Positions 39,143 to 46,813 of a stretch of 64,000 nt of DNA are shown in pieces. Position 1 is the first letter of the stretch; the number at the start of each line of letters is the position of its first letter. Origin of the DNA: Cystobacter fuscus (GTDB taxonomy: Bacteria > Myxococcota > Myxococcia > Myxococcales > Myxococcaceae); contig NZ_CP022098.1 of the NCBI RefSeq assembly GCF_002305875.1, forward strand, positions 4,340,001-4,404,000. The letters are read 5' to 3'. A program made the translations under genes and the position numbers. The notes under the pieces were generated by a model, which saw nothing but the letters and a program-made list of their open reading frames with translations, had not been told where the DNA came from and searched no databases.

Positions 39143-40147
39143 ATGTTCCTCCACGCACTCGGACACTTCCACCCGGAGAACCTCATCACCAACGCGTTTC
39201 TCCAGGATATCGGCCTGGATACGGACGACACGTGGATCGTCGAGCGTGTGGGCATCCGCACCCGGCACACGGTGCTGCCGCTCGACTACATCCGTGAGAC
39301 GCGCAACCGGGACGTGCGCGGAGCACTGGAAGCCGCGCTGTATTCCAATGCGGAGACGGGCAGGCGCGCGGCGCTGATGGCGCTCCAGCGCGCGGGGCGC
39401 GACGTGAAGGACGTGGGGATGGTGGTGGCGGGCGGCTGCTCACCCGACGAGTGCATTCCAGCGGAGTCCTGCCGCATCGCCGAGGCGCTGGGCATCGAGG
39501 CGCCCTCCCTGGACCTCAACGCCGCCTGCTCGTCCTTCTGCGCCCAGCTCCACTTCCTGGCGGGAATGCGGCCGGAGCGCCTGCCGGACTTCATCCTCGT
39601 GGTGAACCCGGAGAACTCCACCCGCGTGGTGGACTACTCGGACCGCTCGAGCTGCGTGCTGTGGGGCGATGGCACCAGCGCCGCGCTGATCAGCCCGCGC
39701 ATTCCCGGTCCCTGGCGCATCACCCAGACGCTGCTCGGTGGAAGCCCCGCGGGTGCGGACAAGGTGAAGGTGCCCCGCGCCGGCCACTTCACCCAGCAGG
39801 GCGCTGCCGTCCAGGCCTTCGCCATCAAGCGCGCCAGCGAGACTTTCCTCGAACTGCGCGCGCACTACCTCGCGGCCTCGCCGGAACGCACCCCCGAGGG
39901 GCTGAGCTTCATCGGGCACCAGGCCAACCTGCGCATGCTGGAGGCGGTGCAACGGCGCACCGAGGTCACGGCGGAGCGCCACTTCTCCAACGTGGAATAC
40001 CGCGGCAACTGCGGTGCCTCGGGCGCGCCCACCGTGTTCTCGGAGAACTGGGACAACCCCAGGTTGGGGGACGCGGTGGCGCTCGCGGTGGTGGGCAGCG
40101 GCCTCACCTGGGCGGGCACCCTGCTGGAGCGCTACCGCGCGGAGTAG
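39143..40147 (+). CDS. 3-oxoacyl-ACP synthase III-like protein
   Basis: The 334-residue protein has the KAS III triad: Cys129 in NAACSSF, His259 in IGHQANLRM and Asn289 in NCGASGAP. The N-terminus (DIGLDTDDTWIVERVGIRTRH) and the C-terminal VGSGLTWAG are also family-typical. KAS III condenses an acyl-CoA with malonyl-ACP; variants make beta-lactones, quinolones or long-chain products. No ACP, fabD or fabG is adjacent, so it is a stand-alone copy, possibly for a specialised fatty acid or secondary metabolite. The Shine-Dalgarno is weak. Confidence 0.9.
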   Translation: MFLHALGHFHPENLITNAFLQDIGLDTDDTWIVERVGIRTRHTVLPLDYIRETRNRDVRGALEAALYSNAETGRRAALMALQRAGRDVKDVGMVVAGGCSPDECIPAESCRIAEALGIEAPSLDLNAACSSFCAQLHFLAGMRPERLPDFILVVNPENSTRVVDYSDRSSCVLWGDGTSAALISPRIPGPWRITQTLLGGSPAGADKVKVPRAGHFTQQGAAVQAFAIKRASETFLELRAHYLAASPERTPEGLSFIGHQANLRMLEAVQRRTEVTAERHFSNVEYRGNCGASGAPTVFSENWDNPRLGDAVALAVVGSGLTWAGTLLERYRAE

Positions 40148-40168
40148 CCCCACGCGCGGCACCGCCGC

Positions 40169-40642
40169 TCACGCCTTGGGGCCCAGGTCGAGGCCCAGCG
40201 CCTCGGTCGCGAAGCGGGCCATGCGCTCGAGGAGCTGCCGGTTCTCGTCCAGGGCATTCCGGCCGGCCAGATTCGTCGCCGACTCGAGCCGCTCGTTGCA
40301 GCGCAGATCCAGGCAGAGGTTCACGCCCACCCGGCGCTTCGAGTCGACATCCGTGGTGAGCAGCCCGATCTGATCCGCCGAGCCGGAGGAACGGCACCAG
40401 TCACACACCCGGAGCCCCAGGGTCTTGTCGCCCTGCTGGTCGCGGCGGAAGGCGATGCCCGTGGGCCGCTTGCCTCCTGGCGGGGCGAACACGAGGAAGA
40501 CGCGAACCCCGTGGGGATCCACCCACGAGAGGTAGTCGCGGATGAAGAGGGGAAACTGGGTGCCCTTGGGCGGCTCGACGAACTTGCGATCCCTCGAGCG
40601 GAAGGCGCCCAGGAACTCTTTTTCTGTGTCGATGAGGAACAT
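40169..40642 (-). CDS. FBP-family (EF-G-binding, FusB-like) zinc protein
   Basis: The 157-residue protein resembles the FBP family: an N-terminal FVEPPKGTQFPLFIRDYLSWV block and a four-Cys zinc finger whose first pair is CDWCRSSG and whose second is CLDLRC, followed by a helical tail. In staphylococci FusB-type proteins bind elongation factor G and give fusidic-acid resistance; other family members have no proven role, so drug resistance should not be assumed. It faces the KAS III gene tail-to-tail with 21 bases between. Confidence 0.75.
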   Translation of the reverse strand: MFLIDTEKEFLGAFRSRDRKFVEPPKGTQFPLFIRDYLSWVDPHGVRVFLVFAPPGGKRPTGIAFRRDQQGDKTLGLRVCDWCRSSGSADQIGLLTTDVDSKRRVGVNLCLDLRCNERLESATNLAGRNALDENRQLLERMARFATEALGLDLGPKA

Positions 40643-40765
40643 GACTGGCTCCGCAGGTTATCACCCGGCGCGATGGAACCCCTCCCCGCGTGGCCAGGCG
40701 ACGAAGTACACGCTACCGTCGCCACGACCGCTGCCCTGGCTGCGCGCGGTCGTTCTGGAGGCGGT

Positions 40766-41785
40766 ATGCGGCGTCGAGACGTCCTGGCTGGAGCAGCGCT
40801 TCTCGTGACGGGGCTTGCTCCATCGCGCCTTGACGCGCGTGAGGCTTCAGCGCGGTTGTCGCCGCTCCTCGAGCGCTGGGCGCAGGATGAACATCCCGAC
40901 CTGCACGGTGTCGTCGTTCGTGTCGACGGGGCCGTGGTGGCCGAAAGGCACTATCACGGCGCGGACCCTCAGACGCTTCACGATATCCGGTCGGCCGGGA
41001 AGAGCATCACCTCGCTCCTGGTCGGTGCCGCGCTCGAGCGTGGACTCCTGGGCGCACTGGACGCGCCCATCGAACGCGGCTGGCCGGAGGCGCGTGGCAG
41101 TGCTCTCGGTCGGGCATCGCTCGCGGACCTGCTGACCATGCGCTCCGGTCTGGCCGCGAATGACGAGGATCCTGACTCGCCCGGCAATGAGGATCGGATG
41201 GATGCGGCGAGCGATCCGGTCGCCTTCTTGCTCGGTATTCCCTCCGTCGACAAACCCGGCACGCGCTATGTCTATAATTCGCTGGCGTCCTATGCGGTCG
41301 GACTGTTGCTGGAACGCGCGACGGGGAAGAGCCTGCTGGCCTTCGCGCGCGAAGCGCTGTTCGAACCGCTGGGAATCCAACGCGTCGACTGGGCCAGCGA
41401 CGTGGCCGGTCATACCAAGGGCCAGGGCAACCTGTCCTTGACCACCAGTGATCTTGCCCGGCTCGGACAGATGCTCCTCGATGGGGGCCGATGGCGGAAG
41501 CGGCGGATCCTCCCATCCAACTGGCTCGAGACCAGCATGCGGCCGCTCGTCCCGATCAGCGCGGTCGACCCCTATGCCGACGCCTACGGCTATTTCTGGT
41601 ACACGAAAACGCACCGGCTGAAGGGCGGGGCGGTGACGGTGCGGTTCGCGTCGGGCAATGGCGGCAACAAGCTCTATCTCGTCCCATCCCGGCGCATGGT
41701 CGTGGCGATCACCTCGCGCGCCTACGGGCGAGGCTACGGACAACGCCGCTCCGAGGAGATCCTGACGGCACTCCTGTCCGCCTGA
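40766..41785 (+). CDS. Tat-exported serine hydrolase (beta-lactamase/esterase family)
   Basis: The 339-residue protein opens MRRRDVLAGAALLVTG, a twin-arginine-like signal. The serine hydrolase fold of class C beta-lactamases and esterases is shown by Ser76-x-x-Lys79 (RSAGKS), Tyr170 (YNS motif) and a C-terminal SGNGGNKLYL in place of KTG. It is closer to esterases or 6-aminohexanoate-dimer hydrolase-like enzymes than to resistance beta-lactamases. GGAGG lies five bases before the ATG. Codon use is unusual: 7 of 11 tyrosines are TAT, against a strong TAC preference in neighbours, suggesting recent transfer. Confidence 0.85.
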   Translation: MRRRDVLAGAALLVTGLAPSRLDAREASARLSPLLERWAQDEHPDLHGVVVRVDGAVVAERHYHGADPQTLHDIRSAGKSITSLLVGAALERGLLGALDAPIERGWPEARGSALGRASLADLLTMRSGLAANDEDPDSPGNEDRMDAASDPVAFLLGIPSVDKPGTRYVYNSLASYAVGLLLERATGKSLLAFAREALFEPLGIQRVDWASDVAGHTKGQGNLSLTTSDLARLGQMLLDGGRWRKRRILPSNWLETSMRPLVPISAVDPYADAYGYFWYTKTHRLKGGAVTVRFASGNGGNKLYLVPSRRMVVAITSRAYGRGYGQRRSEEILTALLSA

Positions 41786-41834
41786 GCCCGGGGCCGCGAG
41801 CGCCGTTGGACTTCCCCCACATGGGCGGGGGGAC

Positions 41835-43280
41835 TCAGAGCCGCTTCAAGAACTCCAGCAGGTCCCGCTTCTGTTCGGGTTTGAGCGCCTCGGGCAGACC
41901 TCCGGGCGTCTCGGGGGGGTGGACGGGCGGCAGGTTCATCTCCGCGGTGAAGGGCAGGATGAGCCGGCTGTAGCCGTCGACGACGTCGCGCAGGGTCTCG
42001 TGGCTGTTGTCGTGGAAATACGGAGCCGTCCCCGCGATGCCTCGAAGCGACGGCACGTCGAAGGCCTCGAAATCCAGGGGATCGCCCGTGATGAGGGCGC
42101 GGCCGGGATCCGTGGTGAACCACTGGGGCAGGCCGTTGGGACCGACGATGGGCAGTCCGTTCTCGTCGAGCGCCGGAGTCGGATCGAAGGGCTCACCACT
42201 GGCCGTGACCGGGATGGGTGGAAGTTCGGTGACGGCGTGCTGGCGCGTGCCGTCCGTGTAGAAGCGGAAGCGGTAGCGCGGCAACTCCACGGAGGAGGTG
42301 TACAACGGGAGCTGTCCGATCTGCCCGAGATAGGAAAGCGACCCGAACCCGATGTTCACGAACTCGTTGCCCGGGCGAGGGACCCGCACGGGAACGGGCC
42401 CCTGACCAGGCACCTGGGTGAAGAAGACGTTGCCGTCTGGCTTGAGCGCGGCGGAAAGTGACGCGTGGACGGCGCGGTTCGTGATCTGGTTCGTGGTGGG
42501 GCCACCATGACATGCCGCGCAGGCCAGCTCGAAGACCTCGCGGCCACGCTGCTCCTGGGCGGTGAGCAGCATGAAGTCCTCGGGAGGAGGAATCTGGTCG
42601 CGGGGAACGCCGGCCTGGAGCAGCTTCGAGACGAACCGGGCCCGGGGTGACGAGAACACACTCCGCTCGAAGTCGGCGATCTGCTTCAGCGGCGCGAGCC
42701 CCACCTCGTGTCCCTCGCTGTGACTGAGGATCGCGGCCTGTGCCTGCTCTTCCAGCGTGGCCGCCCGGCCATCGAGCTGATACGGCCCGGAGATGGCCAG
42801 GTCCTCGATGGTTGGCACTCCACGCCAGACGGAGATCTTCCGGTCGGCGGGGGTGATGATGTTGCCCGCGTCGTCGATGACGTCCATGTTGCTGGGGAGT
42901 GGCAGGACCACACGGACGAGGCCCTTCTTGAGATGCTCATACGTGGGCCGCGCCGCTTCGGGGTCGTCCGCGTCGATGCGACGGAAGAGCGGCTCTCCCG
43001 GGTCGGCGGCCAGTCGCGCCTCGACGCTCGCGGGCCTCAGCGTCGTGTGTTCGCTCAGGGTATGGCACGTGGCGCAGGAGCGCCCGTTGGTCTGGGGAAA
43101 CGCCTCACTGAAGAGACGCTTGCCGGCGGCGATGTGACCCAGGGGGGCCTGGGCTTCGGTCATTGTCTGGACGTTGGTGACCCGCGCGCCATCCACGTCT
43201 GGAGCTGGGTTCGAACAACTCGTGAGTCCGCCCCATGCCAGCGCACTGGCCAGACTCGCGAGGAATCGATTGGAAACCAT
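41835..43280 (-). CDS. di-heme cytochrome c peroxidase-like lipoprotein
   Basis: The 481-residue product has a lipoprotein signal (LTSC, Cys22) and two c-type heme motifs, CATCH near residue 71 and CAACH in the middle. The second half has PSLRGIAGTAPYFHDNSHETLRDV, a hallmark of the bacterial cytochrome c peroxidase/MauG superfamily (distal Met/His heme ligand area). It probably acts in the periplasm on peroxide or another oxidant. Start at 43280 is fixed by the lipoprotein signal. It lies 94 bases downstream of the PheRS-like gene on the same strand. Confidence 0.88.
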   Translation of the reverse strand: MVSNRFLASLASALAWGGLTSCSNPAPDVDGARVTNVQTMTEAQAPLGHIAAGKRLFSEAFPQTNGRSCATCHTLSEHTTLRPASVEARLAADPGEPLFRRIDADDPEAARPTYEHLKKGLVRVVLPLPSNMDVIDDAGNIITPADRKISVWRGVPTIEDLAISGPYQLDGRAATLEEQAQAAILSHSEGHEVGLAPLKQIADFERSVFSSPRARFVSKLLQAGVPRDQIPPPEDFMLLTAQEQRGREVFELACAACHGGPTTNQITNRAVHASLSAALKPDGNVFFTQVPGQGPVPVRVPRPGNEFVNIGFGSLSYLGQIGQLPLYTSSVELPRYRFRFYTDGTRQHAVTELPPIPVTASGEPFDPTPALDENGLPIVGPNGLPQWFTTDPGRALITGDPLDFEAFDVPSLRGIAGTAPYFHDNSHETLRDVVDGYSRLILPFTAEMNLPPVHPPETPGGLPEALKPEQKRDLLEFLKRL

Positions 43281-43374
43281 GAGTGTGGCTCCCCGGTGAG
43301 GAATGGGAATCCTCCAGAAAACACCGGGGAGCCGCGAAGGTGTCACCGGGGGCTCGAGGTTTCCACGTCACGCG

Positions 43375-44517
43375 TCACGGAGGAGTGGCGGAGGCCGACG
43401 CCCATTGCCAGGCGGAGCCGCGGTGCAGGGCCGCGTAGATGCGGTCCCTCAACTCGTTGCACTCGGCGTGGGTGAGTGAGCGATCGAGCGCGCGCAGCAC
43501 CACGCGCAGCAGCACGTTCTTCTGCCCGGGGGAGATGCCGAGCCGCTCCACGGCGGCGGGCGGCAGCGCCTCGTAGGGCGTCTCCGAGCGCACCTCGACG
43601 GCCTCCACCACCTCGGCCTGGGGATCGAGCGCGGCGCGCACCATGTCTCCCAGCTCCTCGCCCGTGGCGTCTCCCTCGAGCACCAGGGACAAGTCCCTGC
43701 GCACCGCGGGCATGGAGGACACCTCGTGGTAGGGCTCCAGGTCGAGCAACTGCGAGCGGATGCGTGGATCCTCGGCACGCAGCAGGCGGATGTCGTCCAG
43801 GCCCTTGCGCAGCATGAGGATGCGATCCATCCCCAGGCCCATGGCCAACCCCGAGATGCGCGCCGTATCGAGCCCGCTCTCGGCGAGCAGCTCGGGGTGG
43901 GCGAGGCCACACTCGCCAATCTCCACCCACTCGCCGCCCTGGTGGACGTCGATTTGCAGCCCATCCGTGGTGTAGGGATGCCGGGCCGGGGTGACGCGCC
44001 ACTCCCGCCCGGGAAGCAGCGAGCGCACCACTGTTTCCACCATGTGGCGCAGCGCCTCGACGCCGAGCGGAGCGCCCCGTCGCACGCGCCAGAGATCCAT
44101 CTGGTGGGGCTCGCCGGTGTGCAGCCGATCGATGCAGTCGCGGCGATAGACGAGCCCGGGACAGGCGAGCAACACGTCCTCGGGCGACTGGGGTATGGCG
44201 GCGAGCTGGCGCAGCAGCGGCGGAATCATCGCCGAGGTCTGGGTGCGTAGCAGCGCGGTGTCACAGACATAACGAGTATAGCGCTCGTCGCGGGCGGCAC
44301 CGTCGAGCGGGTAGCGCAGCCGATCATAATTGTCGGAGACGGAGACGATGGGGCTTCGCCGGTGCAGCCGCACGTCACAACGCCAGGCCTCGCGCAGGGC
44401 GGCGAGCACGTCGTCGACGAGACGTTGCATGGCATGCGGGCCGGAGGAGGGATCGGTCAGGTCGCGAATGGACAGGGCACGGCGGACGGCGTCGGTGCTG
44501 AGGATGCGGACGGACAT
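43375..44517 (-). CDS. monomeric PheRS-like class II ligase with FDX-ACB domain
   Basis: The 380-residue protein joins a PheS-type catalytic core (about residues 1-270) to a PheT-type FDX-ACB anticodon-binding domain, the layout of mitochondrial PheRS. Class II motifs are visible: motif 2 VYRRDCIDRLHTGEPHQMDLW and motif 3 GLAMGLGMDRILML. The amino-acid pocket differs from PheRS: HPYTTDG stands where PheS has FPFTEP, and PHQMDLW where PheS has FHQxEG. A different substrate is therefore likely, and this may not be the cell's PheRS. A strong reverse promoter at 44761-44789 gives an approximately 235-base leader with a hairpin. An in-frame ATG at 44598 is an alternative start. Confidence 0.85.
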   Translation of the reverse strand: MSVRILSTDAVRRALSIRDLTDPSSGPHAMQRLVDDVLAALREAWRCDVRLHRRSPIVSVSDNYDRLRYPLDGAARDERYTRYVCDTALLRTQTSAMIPPLLRQLAAIPQSPEDVLLACPGLVYRRDCIDRLHTGEPHQMDLWRVRRGAPLGVEALRHMVETVVRSLLPGREWRVTPARHPYTTDGLQIDVHQGGEWVEIGECGLAHPELLAESGLDTARISGLAMGLGMDRILMLRKGLDDIRLLRAEDPRIRSQLLDLEPYHEVSSMPAVRRDLSLVLEGDATGEELGDMVRAALDPQAEVVEAVEVRSETPYEALPPAAVERLGISPGQKNVLLRVVLRALDRSLTHAECNELRDRIYAALHRGSAWQWASASATPP

Positions 44518-44557
44518 GGAAGGGCTCTCGGACTGGAGTGAAAGGAAGACAGCTCCA

Positions 44558-44596
44558 GGCGACGCCGGATCCTCGAGCGGAGGAGCAGGCGTCGCC
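44558..44596 (-). promoter_or_regulatory. hairpin in the leader of the PheRS-like gene
   Basis: GGCGACGCC (44558-44566) and GGCGTCGCC (44588-44596) form a perfect 9-bp stem; inside it TCCTC and GAGGA pair as well. In the reverse transcript it lies 41-79 bases before the ATG at 44517. The position suggests attenuation or translational control, but no T-box or Phe-rich leader peptide is present. Confidence 0.5.
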
Positions 44597-44670
44597 ACGC
44601 TCGGACACCCCCCGAACCCCTGGTCCAGGTGGGCGTCACGCCGAGAGGCGATTCGCCGAGGGAGAACGGG

Positions 44671-44751
44671 CTAGCGACGCAGCACGGCCTCCCGGCACCT
44701 GGTGGGGCTCGGGGGGCGGCTAAATCGACGCTGGCACGTCAGGACAATCAT
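44671..44751 (-). CDS. possible 26-residue leader peptide upstream of the PheRS-like gene
   Basis: A short frame begins with ATG at 44751, only about three bases from the predicted transcription start, so it would be leaderless. It has 7 Arg, 2 Cys and 1 Phe among 26 residues and ends with TAG. Coding status is speculative; it is listed because of its position in the leader. Confidence 0.25.
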   Translation of the reverse strand: MIVLTCQRRFSRPPSPTRCREAVLRR

Positions 44752-44760
44752 CGTTCGCTC

Positions 44761-44789
44761 AATATAACCGCACTCCGGGTTGCACGCAA
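44761..44789 (-). promoter_or_regulatory. sigma70-type promoter for the PheRS-like gene
   Basis: On the reverse strand TTGCGT (44789-44784) and TATATT (44766-44761) are separated by 17 bases, a good sigma70 match in a GC-rich genome. Transcription would begin near 44754. Confidence 0.6.
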
Positions 44790-45012
44790 TCCCGACCCCT
44801 TGACTCCGTACGACCGCGAAGGGACCCACCGGGCGCGAATCGTTGCTCCCCTTGCTGTGTCTTTCATTCCAGTCAGGGCTTGGGGGCGCGAGCCCACCCT
44901 CTCCAAAAACGAAAGGTACCCTTCACACCCTGGCCGTATCCGGCGCCGCGCGTTTCACGCATTCATTCATCTCACGACGCGTGACGAACACGCTCAACCA
45001 CGGGAGATGCCC

Positions 45013-45555
45013 ATGCGTATCGCGACTCACATCCTGGCCGCCCTTGTCGGCCTCACTGCCCTCGTTGGCTCGTCCACCCTGGCGGCCGAGGAGCTGCCTC
45101 AGCCCAAGAAGCTCACGGTGGATCGGGGCCTGACCCACTACCAGGCGTACACGCAGCTTCTGGCGGCACGGCGCTACTACGCCTTCTGGAACACGGGCGA
45201 GGAGGCGTACGCCAGGGCGGCGCTCGCCGAGGACTTCATCGACCTGAACCTTCCCGAGGGCCGGCCCCAGGGTCCGACGGGTCCCATCGTCGCCTCGCGC
45301 ACCTTCCGGGCGGCGGTGCCGGACCTCCAGGTCTCGGTCGAGGAGGCCTGGGTGGTGGGTGATCAGGTCATCAGCCGCCTGCGCTTCACCGGCCACTTCT
45401 CCGGCCGGTTCGGTGACCTCCAGGGCGATGGCCGCTCCATCCAATTCGACGCCGTGGACATCTACACCATCAAGAATGGCCGCATCTCCACGAACTGGCA
45501 CCTGGAGGACAACCTCACGTTCCTCACGCGGATCGGCGCCGTCGTGACGCCCTGA
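45013..45555 (+). CDS. exported SnoaL-like (NTF2-fold) protein
   Basis: The 180-residue product has a signal peptide (cleavage near TLAA, residue 25) and a SnoaL-like domain: YYAFWNTGEEAYARAALAEDFIDLNLPEG, FRAAVPDLQVSVEEAWVVGDQVISRLRFTGHF and the final KNGRISTNWHLED. SnoaL-like proteins are polyketide cyclases, isomerases or small-ligand binders; the exported form here is of unknown role. Start at 45013 has GGGAG at a 6-base distance; 45007 is an alternative. The convergent LysR gene ends 38 bases downstream. Confidence 0.82.
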   Translation: MRIATHILAALVGLTALVGSSTLAAEELPQPKKLTVDRGLTHYQAYTQLLAARRYYAFWNTGEEAYARAALAEDFIDLNLPEGRPQGPTGPIVASRTFRAAVPDLQVSVEEAWVVGDQVISRLRFTGHFSGRFGDLQGDGRSIQFDAVDIYTIKNGRISTNWHLEDNLTFLTRIGAVVTP

Positions 45556-45593
45556 GCGCGCGTCCCGGAACGAGCGGGGCCTCTGGCGAGCCC

Positions 45594-46529
45594 TCACGTG
45601 GAGGCGGAGCTCTCCACCCGGTCCATGCCGTCCCACCGGTAGGCCGCGCGAAGTTCCCCGCCAAGGAACTCGATGAAGACCTTCACCTTCGCCGCGACCC
45701 CGCGGTTATGGGGGTAGATGGCATGAATGGGGGCGGCGGGGACCCGGTAATCGGGCAGTGCCACTTCGAGCCGTCCGGCATCGAGGTCCACTCCGACGTC
45801 CCAGATCGACTTGAGCACGAGCCCACCGCCTTCGAGCGCCCACTCGTGCGCGACCTCGCCATTGTTGGTCACGAGCGAGCCCGCGATGCGCACCGTCGTC
45901 GTCTCTCCATCGGGCCCCTCGAATTGCCAGTCCTGGTTCGGCGGGTTGCCGAAGGCGATGCAGTCATGGTTCTTCAAATCGGCGGGGCGCCGGGGCCTGC
46001 CCTTCCTGGCGAAGTAGGAGGGCGCTCCACACACCACCCGGTGATTGGGCGCGAGTCGTTTGGCGATCAGGTCCGAGTCGGGCAGGGCGCCGAAGCGGAT
46101 GGCGACGTCGTAGCCCGACTCCACGAGGCCGACCACCGAATCCGAGACGTCGAGCTGCACGCGGATGTCGGGATAGCGCTCCAGGAAGCGAGGGATGAGC
46201 CGCCCGAGGTGCCGCCGGGCGAAGGCCGCGGTCGCGGTCACCTTCAGCAGTCCGCTCGCCCCACGCCGCAGGGAACGTACCTTCTCCTCCGCTTCACCAA
46301 TCTCGCCGAGCACGCGCACGCACCGCTCATGGAACTCGGCCCCCTCCTCGGTCAGGTTCAGGCTGCGGGTGGTGCGGTTCACGAGCCGCACCCCGAGCCG
46401 CTCTTCCAGCCGCGCGAGGCGCTTGCTGACGACGGCGAGCGACATTCCCAGCTCCCTGGCCGCGGCCGAGAGACTTCCCGCGCTCACCACCCGGGTGAAG
46501 ACGGTCACGTCGAGCAGGCTGTCGATCAT
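45594..46529 (-). CDS. LysR-family transcriptional regulator
   Basis: The 311-residue protein has the LysR N-terminal winged helix-turn-helix (residues 1-60: VFTRVVSAGSLSAAARELGMS, VSKRLARLEERLG) and a PBP-like sensor domain with LKVTATAAFARRHL and the CrgA-type block YDVAIRFGALPDSDLIAKRL. It belongs to the CrgA/AaeR-like branch by these blocks. The start at 46529 gives the standard length. Likely targets are itself or the divergent PhoX-like lipoprotein gene, 284 bases away; no clear operator could be read. Confidence 0.92.
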   Translation of the reverse strand: MIDSLLDVTVFTRVVSAGSLSAAARELGMSLAVVSKRLARLEERLGVRLVNRTTRSLNLTEEGAEFHERCVRVLGEIGEAEEKVRSLRRGASGLLKVTATAAFARRHLGRLIPRFLERYPDIRVQLDVSDSVVGLVESGYDVAIRFGALPDSDLIAKRLAPNHRVVCGAPSYFARKGRPRRPADLKNHDCIAFGNPPNQDWQFEGPDGETTTVRIAGSLVTNNGEVAHEWALEGGGLVLKSIWDVGVDLDAGRLEVALPDYRVPAAPIHAIYPHNRGVAAKVKVFIEFLGGELRAAYRWDGMDRVESSAST

Positions 46530-46813
46530 GGCCGGAATATAGTCACCCGTTCGAGCAAGGGAGCGTTCGCTTCCTCTGGCTGTCAATGCCTCGTGTCGCT
46601 TGCCCTCGCGGAAGTCGCGCACGCGGCTCCTCCCGCTTCAACGCATTGCGCCGAGGAGCGCCGATTGAACTCCCTGTATGAGCGGCTGAGTGGGTCGTGA
46701 CGATCCTGTGACAAACAGCTTCAGGGCGACCACCCGCCGCCAGTAGCATCCGTCGGCAACCGGAGCCGACCTGGCAGCCGCTCCGTCCCCTTTCTTCCAA
46801 GGTGAGGACACAG

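Larger units (their letters stand above)
44518..45012. other. 495-base intergenic region between the PheRS-like gene and a SnoaL-like gene
   Basis: On the reverse strand it holds a promoter (44761-44789), a 26-codon upstream frame (44671-44751) and a GC-rich hairpin (44558-44596), all upstream of the PheRS-like gene. On the forward strand I see no clear promoter for the SnoaL-like gene; a GGGAG ribosome-binding site lies at 45002-45006. Confidence 0.65.

Noticed and set aside
40169-40642. Fusidic-acid resistance gene
   Set aside because: FBP-family similarity alone does not support resistance; many homologues have no such effect.
40766-41785. Beta-lactam resistance gene
   Set aside because: It has SxxK and Tyr, but the third motif and overall features fit esterase-type relatives better than antibiotic-hydrolysing class C enzymes.
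44518-44760. T-box riboswitch upstream of the PheRS-like gene
   Set aside because: The conserved T-box sequence AGGGTGGNACCGCG is absent; only a simple hairpin is seen.
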